49,676 bases of DNA from Bdellovibrio sp. Its GTDB lineage: Bacteria > Bdellovibrionota > Bacteriovoracia > Bacteriovoracales > Bacteriovoracaceae. Position numbers and translations under genes: made by a program. A model generated the notes under the pieces. That model saw only the letters and a list, made by a program, of their open reading frames with translations, ran no database searches and was not told the DNA's origin. Location of the stretch: assembly GCA_016187935.1 (NCBI GenBank), contig JACPIU010000013.1, positions 15,044-64,719 of the forward strand, written 5' to 3'. Below, one piece after another: positions 26,046 to 35,074 of this stretch; the stretch's first letter is position 1, and every line of letters begins with the position of its first letter.

Positions 26046-26061
26046 TGGTGCCATGGCACCA
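26046..26061. promoter_or_regulatory. 16-bp perfect palindrome, possible operator
   Basis: TGGTGCCATGGCACCA is perfectly self-complementary. It lies about 70 bases upstream of the minus-strand gene starting at 25978, between that ATG and a candidate promoter (TTGACT on the minus strand at 26124-26129, weak TACTTA at 26102-26107). This would suit binding by a dimeric regulator, but no second copy was seen in the window. Confidence 0.3.
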
Positions 26062-26164
26062 TGGATGCGGGCGGCCGTCCAAATTTTAGTCACTTACTTT
26101 TTAAGTATGTAAAAAGATTGAGCAGTCAATAACATATTAGAAACATTATATAAATGAAAGAGAA

Positions 26165-26182
26165 GGAGGCGCATACGCCCCC
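26165..26182 (-). terminator. Possible intrinsic terminator after the outer-membrane barrel gene
   Basis: On the minus strand, arms GGGGGCG and CGCCTCC (one mismatch) flank a TATG loop, followed by the T-rich run TTCTCTTTCATTTA. It begins about 30 bases downstream of the barrel gene's stop. The T-tract is interrupted, so strength is uncertain. Confidence 0.45.
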
Positions 26183-26210
26183 TGTGAAAATTAAAATTTG
26201 ATGACCGGAA

Positions 26211-26849
26211 TTAGAAATCCAGAGGCAGAGAAGCACTGAGAACAATTTCTTTGGCCTTTATTTTTTCCGTTACCGTCGCCCCCCCCAATGAATAGGGTAA
26301 GGTGATAGTGGTGCCGTTTCTTTGTTTTATCTCATCATAGGTGATGGATCGATATTCGAGGTTTATGGCAAGAAAAGGTAGCCCTGTCCATCCCGCTCCA
26401 AGGGCAAAGCCTTTTCCGTTTATCTCAACCGAATCATCGGTATCTTGGGCCCCACCTGTTTTATCCAGCTTGAGCTGGTTCTTCAAAAAATAAGTCCCCC
26501 AGACTCGAATTAAAATAGGAAATTTATAACCGGCATAAAGACCTAGGTTGGAATTGGTGTATTCATCACTGGCGGCACTTGAGGCAGGTTTTTCTTGCTT
26601 AAACTTAAAGGCACCCAGCGATCTTGAATAATCAACGCCCAGGGAAAATCCCAGCATTCCGTAGCCAAGGCGAGCACCGAGAAGGGGAGTTTTATAAGAA
26701 TACTCGTAGGATGTATCAAGGGCCGAAGTCACTGTTGATTTGTACTCATTATTATGGATCAAATATCCCAGATACGGTTCAATGTTAACGCCCGCATGGG
26801 CGGCCGGAAGCACCAATAAAATTAACAATATCAATAACCAATTTTTCAT
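26211..26849 (-). CDS. Outer-membrane beta-barrel protein
   Basis: 212 residues from the ATG at 26849, chosen because AAGGAGG lies six bases upstream. The signal peptide is MKNWLLILLILLVLPAAHAG. The mature chain shows alternating strands typical of an 8-stranded barrel: VNIEPYLGYLI, TPLLGARLGYGM, FSLGVDYSRS, SNLGLYAGYKFP, GFALGAGWTG, AINLEYRSITY, ending VLSASLPLDF with the C-terminal Phe used by the barrel assembly machinery. General fold resembles the OmpA/OmpW-like class; specific role unknown. Confidence 0.85.
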   Translation of the reverse strand: MKNWLLILLILLVLPAAHAGVNIEPYLGYLIHNNEYKSTVTSALDTSYEYSYKTPLLGARLGYGMLGFSLGVDYSRSLGAFKFKQEKPASSAASDEYTNSNLGLYAGYKFPILIRVWGTYFLKNQLKLDKTGGAQDTDDSVEINGKGFALGAGWTGLPFLAINLEYRSITYDEIKQRNGTTITLPYSLGGATVTEKIKAKEIVLSASLPLDF

Positions 26850-26948
26850 GTCCATCCTCCTTGAAAAAAACTCAATGCAACAATTATAAACCGAGTAAAC
26901 AGTGAGTCGCAATGTTAACCTATCTGAAGCGAGCGAGCATTAGGCCTT

Positions 26949-28562
26949 TTATAGGTAATCAGAGTTTTTGAAAAATTGGACATCGGGATTCTTGTCCTGA
27001 ACCAGCTTCAGATCCCATTCACTTCGAACGGCAAAGCACGGTCGATCCTTTAAATCATAGACGATATTGTTGCTATTGTTTTCAATAAATTTATCCTGCT
27101 GTTTCTCATCGTTAAATTTTACCCAACGCATGCCTATGAAAGGATAAGGAGTGTAGTCACCTTGGACGTTGTACTCGTCCTCCAAGCGGTATTTAACCAC
27201 TTCAAATTGCAGCATGCCTACGGCACCTAGGATTTTTTCATTGAAAGTATGGCGAGTGAAAAGCTGGACAGTGCCTTCTTCAGCAAGCTGGCGCAGACCC
27301 TTTTCCAATTGCTTGGACTTCATGGGGTCTTTTAGAATCACTTTCACAAAGATTTCAGGTGCGAAACTGGGGATGCCGGAGAATTTCAGCAACTCTCCTT
27401 CGGTGAAGGTGTCGCCAATGGCGTAGCGGCCGGTTAGACCAATGATATCACCCGGAAAGGCCTCTTCCGTAATTTCCCTATCTCGCGCCTGAAAGATGAG
27501 AGGTGTAGTGACCTTGATTTCTTTTTGTTCACGGGTATTAAAAATGCGCTGACCGCGTTTGAAACGTCCCGAAATGACTCGCATAAAGGCGACGCGATCG
27601 CGGTGGCGCTTGTCCATATTGGCCTGAATTTTAAAAACAAAACCGCTAAAGGTTGGGTCCGAAGGAAAAATCTCTTTGGTTGGGGCATCAGGAGTATAGG
27701 GAAAAAGGGAGGCCATGCGTGGTTTAGGCCCAGGACAATAATCGGTGATAAAATCGATCACCTCTTTTACACCAAAGTTGTGAAGGGCCGAGCCAAAGAA
27801 CACTGGTGTGAGCATACCAGCAAGAAAATCATCCTTATCAAAGGGGGGTAATAGTTCGCTTACCATTTCCAGATCATGTTTGAGCTTCGTGAGCAAAGTC
27901 TCTCCCACATACGCTACGACTTCAGGGGCATCCAGGTCTTCTGCCTGTAAAATGTGGGGGGTACGCGGGTCGGTGGCCTCATCAAACATATAAACTTGTT
28001 TGTGAACGATATCGTAGACACCTTTAAAATCGACGCCATCACCAATCGGCCAAGTCATGGGAGTGCAGTGAATATGCAAAATGGTTTCCACATTTTCAAG
28101 CAGGGCGTAGGGATCCAAGGCATCGCGGTCGTATTTATTCATGAAAGTGACAATGGGAGTGGCACGCATGCGGCAGACATCCATGAGCTTAATAGTCTGG
28201 GCCTCCACCCCTTTGGCCGAATCAATCATCATCATACATGATTCAACTGCCGTCAGGGTTCGATAGGTATCTTCCGAAAAGTCTTTGTGGCCGGGAGTAT
28301 CCAGGAGATGCAAGGCGCGATTTTTGTAATCAAAAGAGAGCACTGATGAACTAACCGAAATGCCCCGCTCTTTTTCCAATTCCATCCAGTCAGATTTGGC
28401 AAAATTACCGTGTTTGGATTTGACCATCCCGGCCTCACGAATAACACTTCCAAACCACAGAATTTTTTCTGTCATAGTAGTCTTTCCCGCATCGGGGTGC
28501 GAGATAATGGCAAAGGTACAGCGGCCCTTAAGGGCCCCATGCAGGAGATGTGTTTCATTCAT
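26949..28562 (-). CDS. prfC: Peptide chain release factor 3
   Basis: 537 residues from the ATG at 28562. This GTPase removes class I release factors from the ribosome after termination. G motifs: SHPDAGKTTMTEK (G1), KERGISVSSSVL (switch I), DTPGHKDFSEDTYR (G3) and NKYDRDALDP (G4). Then come EF-Tu-like domain 2 (FSGFVFKIQANMDKRHRDRVAFMR) and domain 3 (GAVGMLQFEVVKYRLEDEY). The length is close to E. coli RF3. A TTG at 28580 could add six residues. It is divergent from the 5'-nucleotidase gene. Confidence 0.96.
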   Translation of the reverse strand: MNETHLLHGALKGRCTFAIISHPDAGKTTMTEKILWFGSVIREAGMVKSKHGNFAKSDWMELEKERGISVSSSVLSFDYKNRALHLLDTPGHKDFSEDTYRTLTAVESCMMMIDSAKGVEAQTIKLMDVCRMRATPIVTFMNKYDRDALDPYALLENVETILHIHCTPMTWPIGDGVDFKGVYDIVHKQVYMFDEATDPRTPHILQAEDLDAPEVVAYVGETLLTKLKHDLEMVSELLPPFDKDDFLAGMLTPVFFGSALHNFGVKEVIDFITDYCPGPKPRMASLFPYTPDAPTKEIFPSDPTFSGFVFKIQANMDKRHRDRVAFMRVISGRFKRGQRIFNTREQKEIKVTTPLIFQARDREITEEAFPGDIIGLTGRYAIGDTFTEGELLKFSGIPSFAPEIFVKVILKDPMKSKQLEKGLRQLAEEGTVQLFTRHTFNEKILGAVGMLQFEVVKYRLEDEYNVQGDYTPYPFIGMRWVKFNDEKQQDKFIENNSNNIVYDLKDRPCFAVRSEWDLKLVQDKNPDVQFFKNSDYL

Positions 28563-28727
28563 AATTATGACACAGTGCAAAAGTGCTTAAATCCTTCAAA
28601 GTTATACTGTTTTGAGACAGAGACGTCTATTATCATTTATCGGGCATGAGATAAAATTTTTACCAAGTGTCTTGCTAATAATACAATTTCACGCGATGTT
28701 TGATGTCTTGTCTTTTTTGGAGTTGCC

Positions 28728-30317
28728 ATGCTCATACGACTTTTTATTATTGCGTTTACTTTTGGTTTGTACAGTCTCTTCAGTTACGCCAAACCGATTT
28801 TAATTCTGCATACCAATGACTTGCACGGTTTTGTGGAAAATAGCGTTTATGATGCCTCTCAAGGCGGCTATGCCCGACTGAAAACATTGATCGAGCAAGA
28901 ACGCTCCAAGGCCAATGCTCGTGGTATTTCAACCATCACCCTAGATGGGGGAGATTTCCTGGAAGGCTCGCTCTTTTACATGTCTGATCGGGTCAAGAGT
29001 GTCTTTAACATGATGGATAAAATGAATTACGATGCTGTGGCGCTGGGAAACCATGATTGGCTCATGGGCACGGCGGAACTCGGGCACCTCTTGTCCGATG
29101 TGGATTTTTCCTTTGTTCTGGTGGCCGCCAATATAGAGGCCGATCGCAATCGCTTTGTTGGGCTTAAAAAACTCAAATCTCATCGCATGATGGAAATTGA
29201 CGGCCATAAAATTGCTATTTTGGGTCTGACCACCGATGAGAACAATTTTAAATGGGTTTTTGATAAAGGGCATATTGCTGATCCGATTAAGACCGCCAAT
29301 AAGTGGGGCAAGAAACTTAAAGCGATGGGTGCTCAAACCGTGATTGCCCTGACCCATCTCGGATTTACCAAGGATCAAGAACTGGTCAGTAAAACATCAG
29401 ACATTGATTTAGTGGTGGGAGGACATTCTCATACTTTGATTGATCGCCCTTATATTACTCGCAACAAACAAGGCCGACAGGTGGCCATCGTCCAGGCCGG
29501 TGAACACGCTAAATATTTGGGCAAATTGTTGATCGATATCGCTGAAGACGGCAGCATCAAGGTTCTTGAGCGTGAAATTGTTCCAGTCACCAGTAGCATT
29601 GATGAAGACCCTATTATGCGCCAGTTGATTTCTGAGGCCCGCACCCAGGTCAATAATATTTACGGTGAGAGTTACTTAAAAACCGTTGTCGGGTTCACTG
29701 AAATTGATTTGATTAATTCATCCGGCATGATGACTCCTTGGAATAAAATCATCGCCGATTCTTTCAAGGAATCAATTAACGCTGATATCGGGGTTCATTC
29801 TCCCAATCTCACAGGCATTGATATTCCAAAAGGTGCTATTAGCCGCGAACAAATCATGCACACCTATCCGCGCTTTTTTTCCTTGGATGATCGTTGGGGT
29901 TGGCATATCTACCATGTCGAAATGTATGGAATGGTGGCCAAAATGCTGATGGAGTATTACTTAAAAGGTGGTGAGTCCGTGATCCTTTCCGGCGTCAACT
30001 TTAGAGTTGAGGTGAATAAAAAAGGGAAGAAGAAAATTAAGGACATCACCATTGGTGGCGAACCTATACGACTTTTCAAAAAGTATAAAGTGGCCTTCCC
30101 CGAAGGTGTCATTAAGGGAGGCCTTGGCATGATCGGAGTGCTGATTGATCTCATTCATTCGGTGGATCGCACCGAAATCAACCTTTGGGACGCTCTCGAA
30201 GCAAAAGTCAGACGACTCGGGACTATCCGAGGAGATTACCTTATCCGTCCAGGTGTTGTGGCCGATGGCAAAGAAAAGTCTTTTGGAGATGAAGCTGACG
30301 CTGTCTTCATCCCCTGA
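28728..30317 (+). CDS. Periplasmic 5'-nucleotidase / metallophosphoesterase (UshA-like)
   Basis: 529 residues. The signal peptide covers 1-21 (MLIRLFIIAFTFGLYSLFSYA). The dinuclear metal site motifs are all present: HTNDLHG (28-34), LDGGDFLEG, ALGNHDW, and GGHSHT in the first 240 residues. The C-terminal 5_nucleotid_C domain spans roughly 310-500 and lacks a strong substrate signature. It likely hydrolyses nucleotides or related phosphates in the periplasm for salvage. GGAG lies about seven bases before the ATG. Its 3' end is 12 bases from the end of convergent gcvP. Confidence 0.9.
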   Translation: MLIRLFIIAFTFGLYSLFSYAKPILILHTNDLHGFVENSVYDASQGGYARLKTLIEQERSKANARGISTITLDGGDFLEGSLFYMSDRVKSVFNMMDKMNYDAVALGNHDWLMGTAELGHLLSDVDFSFVLVAANIEADRNRFVGLKKLKSHRMMEIDGHKIAILGLTTDENNFKWVFDKGHIADPIKTANKWGKKLKAMGAQTVIALTHLGFTKDQELVSKTSDIDLVVGGHSHTLIDRPYITRNKQGRQVAIVQAGEHAKYLGKLLIDIAEDGSIKVLEREIVPVTSSIDEDPIMRQLISEARTQVNNIYGESYLKTVVGFTEIDLINSSGMMTPWNKIIADSFKESINADIGVHSPNLTGIDIPKGAISREQIMHTYPRFFSLDDRWGWHIYHVEMYGMVAKMLMEYYLKGGESVILSGVNFRVEVNKKGKKKIKDITIGGEPIRLFKKYKVAFPEGVIKGGLGMIGVLIDLIHSVDRTEINLWDALEAKVRRLGTIRGDYLIRPGVVADGKEKSFGDEADAVFIP

Positions 30318-30329
30318 CTTTTATCTCGG

Positions 30330-33300
30330 TTAGCTCATGGTTTTTACCCGAAGCTCATGGGCCTGCACGATCTTTTGCACAATCTCATCAACTTTTAAAT
30401 TTCTCATGGCCTTGGGCGAGAGCTTATCTGCGCCCGCCTCGGGCAAGGTAAAGTTATCTTCGCGTAAGACAATATTCTTGTTGGCCTCGACTTCATCCAC
30501 TTTGTAAACCGGCGTGAAATGGGGAACGGTGGTTAAAACTGCGGGATACTCACGAATGATGCGAGCGATTGCCAAGACCACTTGGGTGAAACGCTCCAGT
30601 TCTGATTTACTGAACGATTCGGTGGGCTCAATCATAAGGCCGAACACTTCAGGGAAGGCCACTGTTGGAGCATGGAGGCCAAAATCCAAAAAGAGCTTGC
30701 CCACTCTTGCCATGGCCTGCGCCCGCGCAGTTCCATTTTTCTCCAATAGAGCAAAGTCCTCGGCACTCAGTGTGAGAATAAACTCATGCATGCGGGGAAC
30801 GGTTTCAGTATTGGCAGGTAAAATGGGAAAGGATTTTTTTAAATTATGCAGAAGATACACAGAAGAGAGCACTGCTACTTCGGACATTTTCTTCACTCCC
30901 TGATCGCCGAGGGCCTTAATGTAGGAGTAGGAACGGATCTTGTGGGCAAAATTTCCAAAGTGACGATGGATACTGCCAATGCTCTTGGGTGCCTTGCTCA
31001 GGGTATAAGCGCCATTTTTCAAGATGACTTGATGGCCGGGAAGATAGGGGAGAAGTTTTTCCGAAACGGCCACGATCGCATCGCCGGGCCCGCCGCCGCC
31101 ATGGGAGATAGACCAAGTTTTATGCAAGTTATTGTGAACGGCATCGACGCCCAGTTTTGCCAGGTCGATGATTCCGGCAATGGCATTCATATTGGCGCCA
31201 TCCATATAAACCAGGCCACCGACATCATGAATTTTAGCGGCGACGCGATGAAAATTACTTTCAAAAATACCTGAAGTATTGGGATTGGTGACCATAATGC
31301 CCGCGACATGGGGGCCGTGTTTTGAGAGGACATCGTCTAAAAACGGCAGATCGATTTGACCGTGACTGTCAGCTGTCAAAGTGATGATATTTTCAAAACC
31401 GGCAACTGAAGCACTGGCCGGATTGGTTCCATGCGCCGACTTGGGAATCAGAATGATATCGCGATTGTCTTTACGCTCGCGGTGATAGGCCTGAATCATC
31501 TTCAGGCCCACTAATTCACCTTGGGCCCCGGCCACTGGTTGAGTTGTAACTCCCGCCAGTCCGGTAATTTTTTTGAATTGTTCTTGTGTCTCAAAAAGGA
31601 TTTGCAGGCAACCCTGGATATCTTCTATTGGTGCCTTGGGATGAGCATGGGTAAACTCAGGCAGGCCCGCCAGATAATCGTTAATATAAGGGTTGTACTT
31701 CATGGTACAAGAACCAAGGGGATAGATATTATCATCGGGACTCACATTGAGTTCACCCAATTTCTGGTAAAAATCTTTCAAGACGTCTTGTGAAAAACTG
31801 GGAAGGTTGGCCGCCGTGGCCCTGGCATACTTCTTTGGAAGTTCAAAAGCAATTTGAGAAGGTGTTTTTCTATCTCTCAGATGTCTTGCAAAGAAGGCCG
31901 TCAAGCGGGCCACATCGGCCAGGCAATGGCGATCGGTAAAAGAGAGCATCAGGAGTTGTTTTGACCCGACTGTCGTAATGCGTGTTGTGACATCAAGGCC
32001 TGGTTGCAGGTCCTCTTTTTGGGCATTCTTGAGTAATTGTGTGAGTGAGGGACCATCTACCGAGAGAACAAATTCATTGAAAAATGCACTCTGCGGAAAG
32101 GCCAATGACAAACCCTTGAGAGCGGTAAGTTCTTCCACCGCTCGTAGCGCCATCTTCCGTCCTTCTAAAATGGCCTTCGACATACCTTGTTCTCCGCGGG
32201 CCAGAACGGCGGCGCCCGCCAGGGTAGCGATGAACGATTCATTCGAGCAAATATTTGAGGTGGCCTTTTCACGGCGAATATGTTGCTCGCGGGTGGAAAG
32301 AACCATGGCATAGGCGGGGTTGCCTTGACTATCATGGCCCTTGCCGACAAAGCGGCCGGGCGTCGAGCGGATGGCATTTTTATTATTGCTTGCATAACGA
32401 CAGCCAAAGAGTCCAAGGCCCGGGCCGCCAAAGTTGGGAGCGAGTGCAAGGTGTTGCGCCTCACCCACCAGGAGATCGGCACCAATTTTTTGTCCCGACT
32501 GGTCTTTCATCAGGCCAAAATCAGCAGGAGGGCGCAGACCTCCCGTGGCAAGCAGCATGGGATCCACAACGGTCAAGGCCAAAAGTTTATTTTCATGCGC
32601 CAAATCAGTGATTTCATCGACATTTTCCAGCAGGCCAAGGCAATTGACTTGGGGAAAAGCAATGGCGGCGAGATCGGCGTGCATGGCCGAAATTGTTTGT
32701 TTCAGTTTCGCCAGATCGGTCACACCCGTTTCGATATGAAGGGGAATCCAAATCACCCTGAGCTTGGTACCATGTGCCATAGTCTCAACCACTTCGCGAT
32801 CTTCAGGATAAACACCTTCGCTTACAATCACGGTATTATGTCCTGTGATTCGGGTGGCAGATAAGAGGCCTTCAAAGAGGGCCGTGGCGCGATCATACAA
32901 TGAGGCATTGATGGCCTCAAAGCCGGTTAACTGGGACATCATATTGGTGTAGGCCCAAAGCGAATGTAAGGTGCCTTGGCTGCGTTCGGGTTGGTAAGGT
33001 GTGTAGGCCGTGGTGAGACCGCGAATGTTGCAAACAAAAGAAACCAGGTCGGGAATTTTATAATGGGGGAGACCATCGCCAATAAAGGAAAGAGGCATGC
33101 GATTTTTTTTGCCCACCTGAGTGACATGATTCAGAAGCTCTTCATAAGATAATGCTTGACCAAGACCGACTGGTCCTTTGAATTTTACTTCTTGCGGAAT
33201 GTGAGCGAAGAGATCATCGAGGTATTTGAATCCTACCTCTTTGAGCATCTGGTCTATTTCTTGGTCGCGGGCCCCGATATAATAAGGGCGTAATTCTCTT

Positions 33301-33374
33301 TCGAGGCATTTTGGGTTGTAAGGGAGCTTGTCCATTTGTAATGTATCTTGTTGTAATTTATCTTGCGTTGCCAT
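30330..33374 (-). CDS. gcvP: Glycine decarboxylase (P-protein), fusion of GcvPA- and GcvPB-type halves
   Basis: 1014 residues from the ATG at 33374; start uncertain because earlier in-frame codons reach 33494 over the divergent rsmJ start. It decarboxylates glycine with PLP in the glycine cleavage system. The N-terminal half (to about 515) resembles subunit 1: YYIGARDQEIDQMLKEVG, YTPYQPERSQGTL, NASLYDRATAL. The C-terminal half resembles subunit 2: NIYPLGSCTMKYNPYIN, QPVAGAQGELVGL, SAHGTNPASAS and NNLHKTWSISHGGGGPG with PLP Lys752. The motif GSCTMKYNP is the subunit-2 form, not the GSCTMKLN form of classic one-chain GcvP. No gcvT or gcvH lies nearby. Confidence 0.93.
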   Translation of the reverse strand: MATQDKLQQDTLQMDKLPYNPKCLERELRPYYIGARDQEIDQMLKEVGFKYLDDLFAHIPQEVKFKGPVGLGQALSYEELLNHVTQVGKKNRMPLSFIGDGLPHYKIPDLVSFVCNIRGLTTAYTPYQPERSQGTLHSLWAYTNMMSQLTGFEAINASLYDRATALFEGLLSATRITGHNTVIVSEGVYPEDREVVETMAHGTKLRVIWIPLHIETGVTDLAKLKQTISAMHADLAAIAFPQVNCLGLLENVDEITDLAHENKLLALTVVDPMLLATGGLRPPADFGLMKDQSGQKIGADLLVGEAQHLALAPNFGGPGLGLFGCRYASNNKNAIRSTPGRFVGKGHDSQGNPAYAMVLSTREQHIRREKATSNICSNESFIATLAGAAVLARGEQGMSKAILEGRKMALRAVEELTALKGLSLAFPQSAFFNEFVLSVDGPSLTQLLKNAQKEDLQPGLDVTTRITTVGSKQLLMLSFTDRHCLADVARLTAFFARHLRDRKTPSQIAFELPKKYARATAANLPSFSQDVLKDFYQKLGELNVSPDDNIYPLGSCTMKYNPYINDYLAGLPEFTHAHPKAPIEDIQGCLQILFETQEQFKKITGLAGVTTQPVAGAQGELVGLKMIQAYHRERKDNRDIILIPKSAHGTNPASASVAGFENIITLTADSHGQIDLPFLDDVLSKHGPHVAGIMVTNPNTSGIFESNFHRVAAKIHDVGGLVYMDGANMNAIAGIIDLAKLGVDAVHNNLHKTWSISHGGGGPGDAIVAVSEKLLPYLPGHQVILKNGAYTLSKAPKSIGSIHRHFGNFAHKIRSYSYIKALGDQGVKKMSEVAVLSSVYLLHNLKKSFPILPANTETVPRMHEFILTLSAEDFALLEKNGTARAQAMARVGKLFLDFGLHAPTVAFPEVFGLMIEPTESFSKSELERFTQVVLAIARIIREYPAVLTTVPHFTPVYKVDEVEANKNIVLREDNFTLPEAGADKLSPKAMRNLKVDEIVQKIVQAHELRVKTMS

Positions 33375-33457
33375 CTCATAATCCAAATGTTGGAGGTTTT
33401 TATTTGCCCATATTTTTATCTTTTCTACTGTGAATTGACTACTCAAACGGTGATTTA

Positions 33458-34225
33458 ATGTTGCTTCAATTTTTAATTGAGATGGGTGTTTCAAAGCAGG
33501 AAATTTCTTTCATTGAAAAGTTGGCCAAATCAGTCGGAATCGAATTGAACGTCATTGAGAGTCCTCTTCAATCGGGTAGTTATTTAAAAATTGGCGAGGG
33601 CGGTGTGAGTTATTATTGCTGTGGTGCTGAGGGCCCGGCGCTCACTTTGGATTTTGTGTCAGAATACGCCGGTTTTATGAGGCAAGTCAGTAAAACTGCT
33701 GCCGGCCCACTGAAAAAGGCGTTGGGACGGGCGGTAAAGAAGGGCGACACTGTGGTTGATGCCACTTGTGGAACAGGAAAGGATTCTCTGCTCTTCTTGT
33801 CCTGGGGCCTAAAAGTCCTGGCGTATGAACGTCATCCCCTCATGTTTGTCTTGTTGCAAACGGCCTGGCAAAAATTCATTGGCACCTATCCAGAGCTTGT
33901 GGATAAATTTGAGCTGGTTTTTGGTGATGTTCGCGGTGGTGTGGAGAAAATGCGCCAAAAAAATATTTCGGTTCTTTATTTTGATCCTATGTTCAGTGAA
34001 GGGCCTGGCCGGCGGCGCAGTTTACCGCGTCAGGAGATGGTGGTGTTTGGTCACCTGGTTGGTGCTGATCTCGACCAAGAGTGCGTGATCCAAAGTTTAC
34101 TTGAATTACCATTGAATCGCATTGTGGTTAAACGTCCTGCTAAAGCGGCGCAATTTGCCGCGCCGGCCCCCCTGGCGACTTTCCAAGGCAAAAGCGTGCG
34201 CTACGATCTTTTCCGCGGGCGCTAA
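33458..34225 (+). CDS. rsmJ: 16S rRNA guanine-N2 methyltransferase RsmJ-like
   Basis: 255 residues. RsmJ methylates G1516 of 16S rRNA (E. coli numbering). Motifs: VDATCGTGKDSLLFLSWG (SAM binding), VLAYERHPLMFVLLQTAW, and the catalytic-loop VLYFDPMFSEG, then RIVVKRPAKA near the end, all as in the YhiQ/RsmJ family. The length matches. GGTGAT precedes the ATG at 33458; a second ATG at 33482 is an alternative. It is divergent from gcvP, and the ADC-like gene follows. Confidence 0.9.
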   Translation: MLLQFLIEMGVSKQEISFIEKLAKSVGIELNVIESPLQSGSYLKIGEGGVSYYCCGAEGPALTLDFVSEYAGFMRQVSKTAAGPLKKALGRAVKKGDTVVDATCGTGKDSLLFLSWGLKVLAYERHPLMFVLLQTAWQKFIGTYPELVDKFELVFGDVRGGVEKMRQKNISVLYFDPMFSEGPGRRRSLPRQEMVVFGHLVGADLDQECVIQSLLELPLNRIVVKRPAKAAQFAAPAPLATFQGKSVRYDLFRGR

Positions 34226-34297
34226 GTGCGCTTATTTCAAATTTGTAATAATATAAGTCTAAGAATTACAGTGCCAAAAACGCATGGAGTCATATAC

Positions 34298-35065
34298 GTG
34301 AGCGCTTCGAAGTTTTTTTCCAAGGTGGTGCAAACTGAAATGCCTTACGGCGATTACATCTTCAAGTCACCTTTTTTTATCCGTGATGCCGATGTGATTG
34401 GGGCCTTTTTTTTATGTGACTATGAGAAGGCCCAGGCCTTGACAGCTCCCCATCATCGGCCTTTGAAACTGCCTTTCAAAAAAACTCTGTTGGCGGTGAA
34501 TTGCATTGAATATAAGAACACGGATATTGGCCCATACAATGAAGTCGCCCTGTCCATCCTGGTATCTGCCCCAGGCGAAGGACTATGGCAAAAAGTGCAA
34601 TCTCTGCGGGCCATCATGCAGGCAAAATTTCATGCCTTCATTGTGCAATTGCCGGTCACTACGGAATTATCGGTGGCGGGGGGAAAGGGACTTTTAAATT
34701 ATCCCAAATTTTTGGCCGATATAACTTTTCGCGAGACCGGTGCCCATCGCATTTGTACGCTGCGAGACAAAGACACTCTCGAAATAATTTTAGAATTAGA
34801 GTGCCCCAAAATTAAGTCCAGACAAGGACTGCTGAATATCATGAGAAGGCGTATGAGTATCGATACCTATATTGCCGGGCAAGCAAAGAGTAATGCCACT
34901 TTTAAAATGAATTTACCGGCCGCGGGACAAGCTTTTTTGTGGCCGAGAGTGAATCTGCGCTTGGGCAAACATAGTGTGGCAGAACAGTTGGGCGGCCTCA
35001 AAATCGGTCAACAGATCTATCAGTTCAGCGTACCCCACTGTGAAGGGATGCTGGTGAAAAATTAG
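34298..35065 (+). CDS. Acetoacetate decarboxylase-like protein
   Basis: 255 residues from a GTG at 34298 with GGAG eight bases upstream; a GTG at 34226 directly after the rsmJ stop is possible but lacks a Shine-Dalgarno sequence. The ADC fold is suggested by PYGDYIFKSPFF, LLAVNCIEYKNTDIGPYNEVALSI and GLLNYPKFLADITF. In true acetoacetate decarboxylase the Schiff-base lysine is followed by a second lysine; here YPK (Lys137) is followed by Phe, so the reaction may differ. It starts a three-gene set with an FAD oxidoreductase and a short-chain dehydrogenase. Confidence 0.75.
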   Translation: MSASKFFSKVVQTEMPYGDYIFKSPFFIRDADVIGAFFLCDYEKAQALTAPHHRPLKLPFKKTLLAVNCIEYKNTDIGPYNEVALSILVSAPGEGLWQKVQSLRAIMQAKFHAFIVQLPVTTELSVAGGKGLLNYPKFLADITFRETGAHRICTLRDKDTLEIILELECPKIKSRQGLLNIMRRRMSIDTYIAGQAKSNATFKMNLPAAGQAFLWPRVNLRLGKHSVAEQLGGLKIGQQIYQFSVPHCEGMLVKN

Positions 35066-35074
35066 GGAGAGTTT

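Noticed and set aside
32280-32864. 194-codon open frame on the plus strand opposite gcvP
   Set aside because: It is antisense to highly conserved glycine decarboxylase sequence and has no recognisable protein features.
33375-33457. Possible glycine riboswitch before gcvP
   Set aside because: The gap of 83 bases is AT-rich and too short, with no recognisable conserved core.
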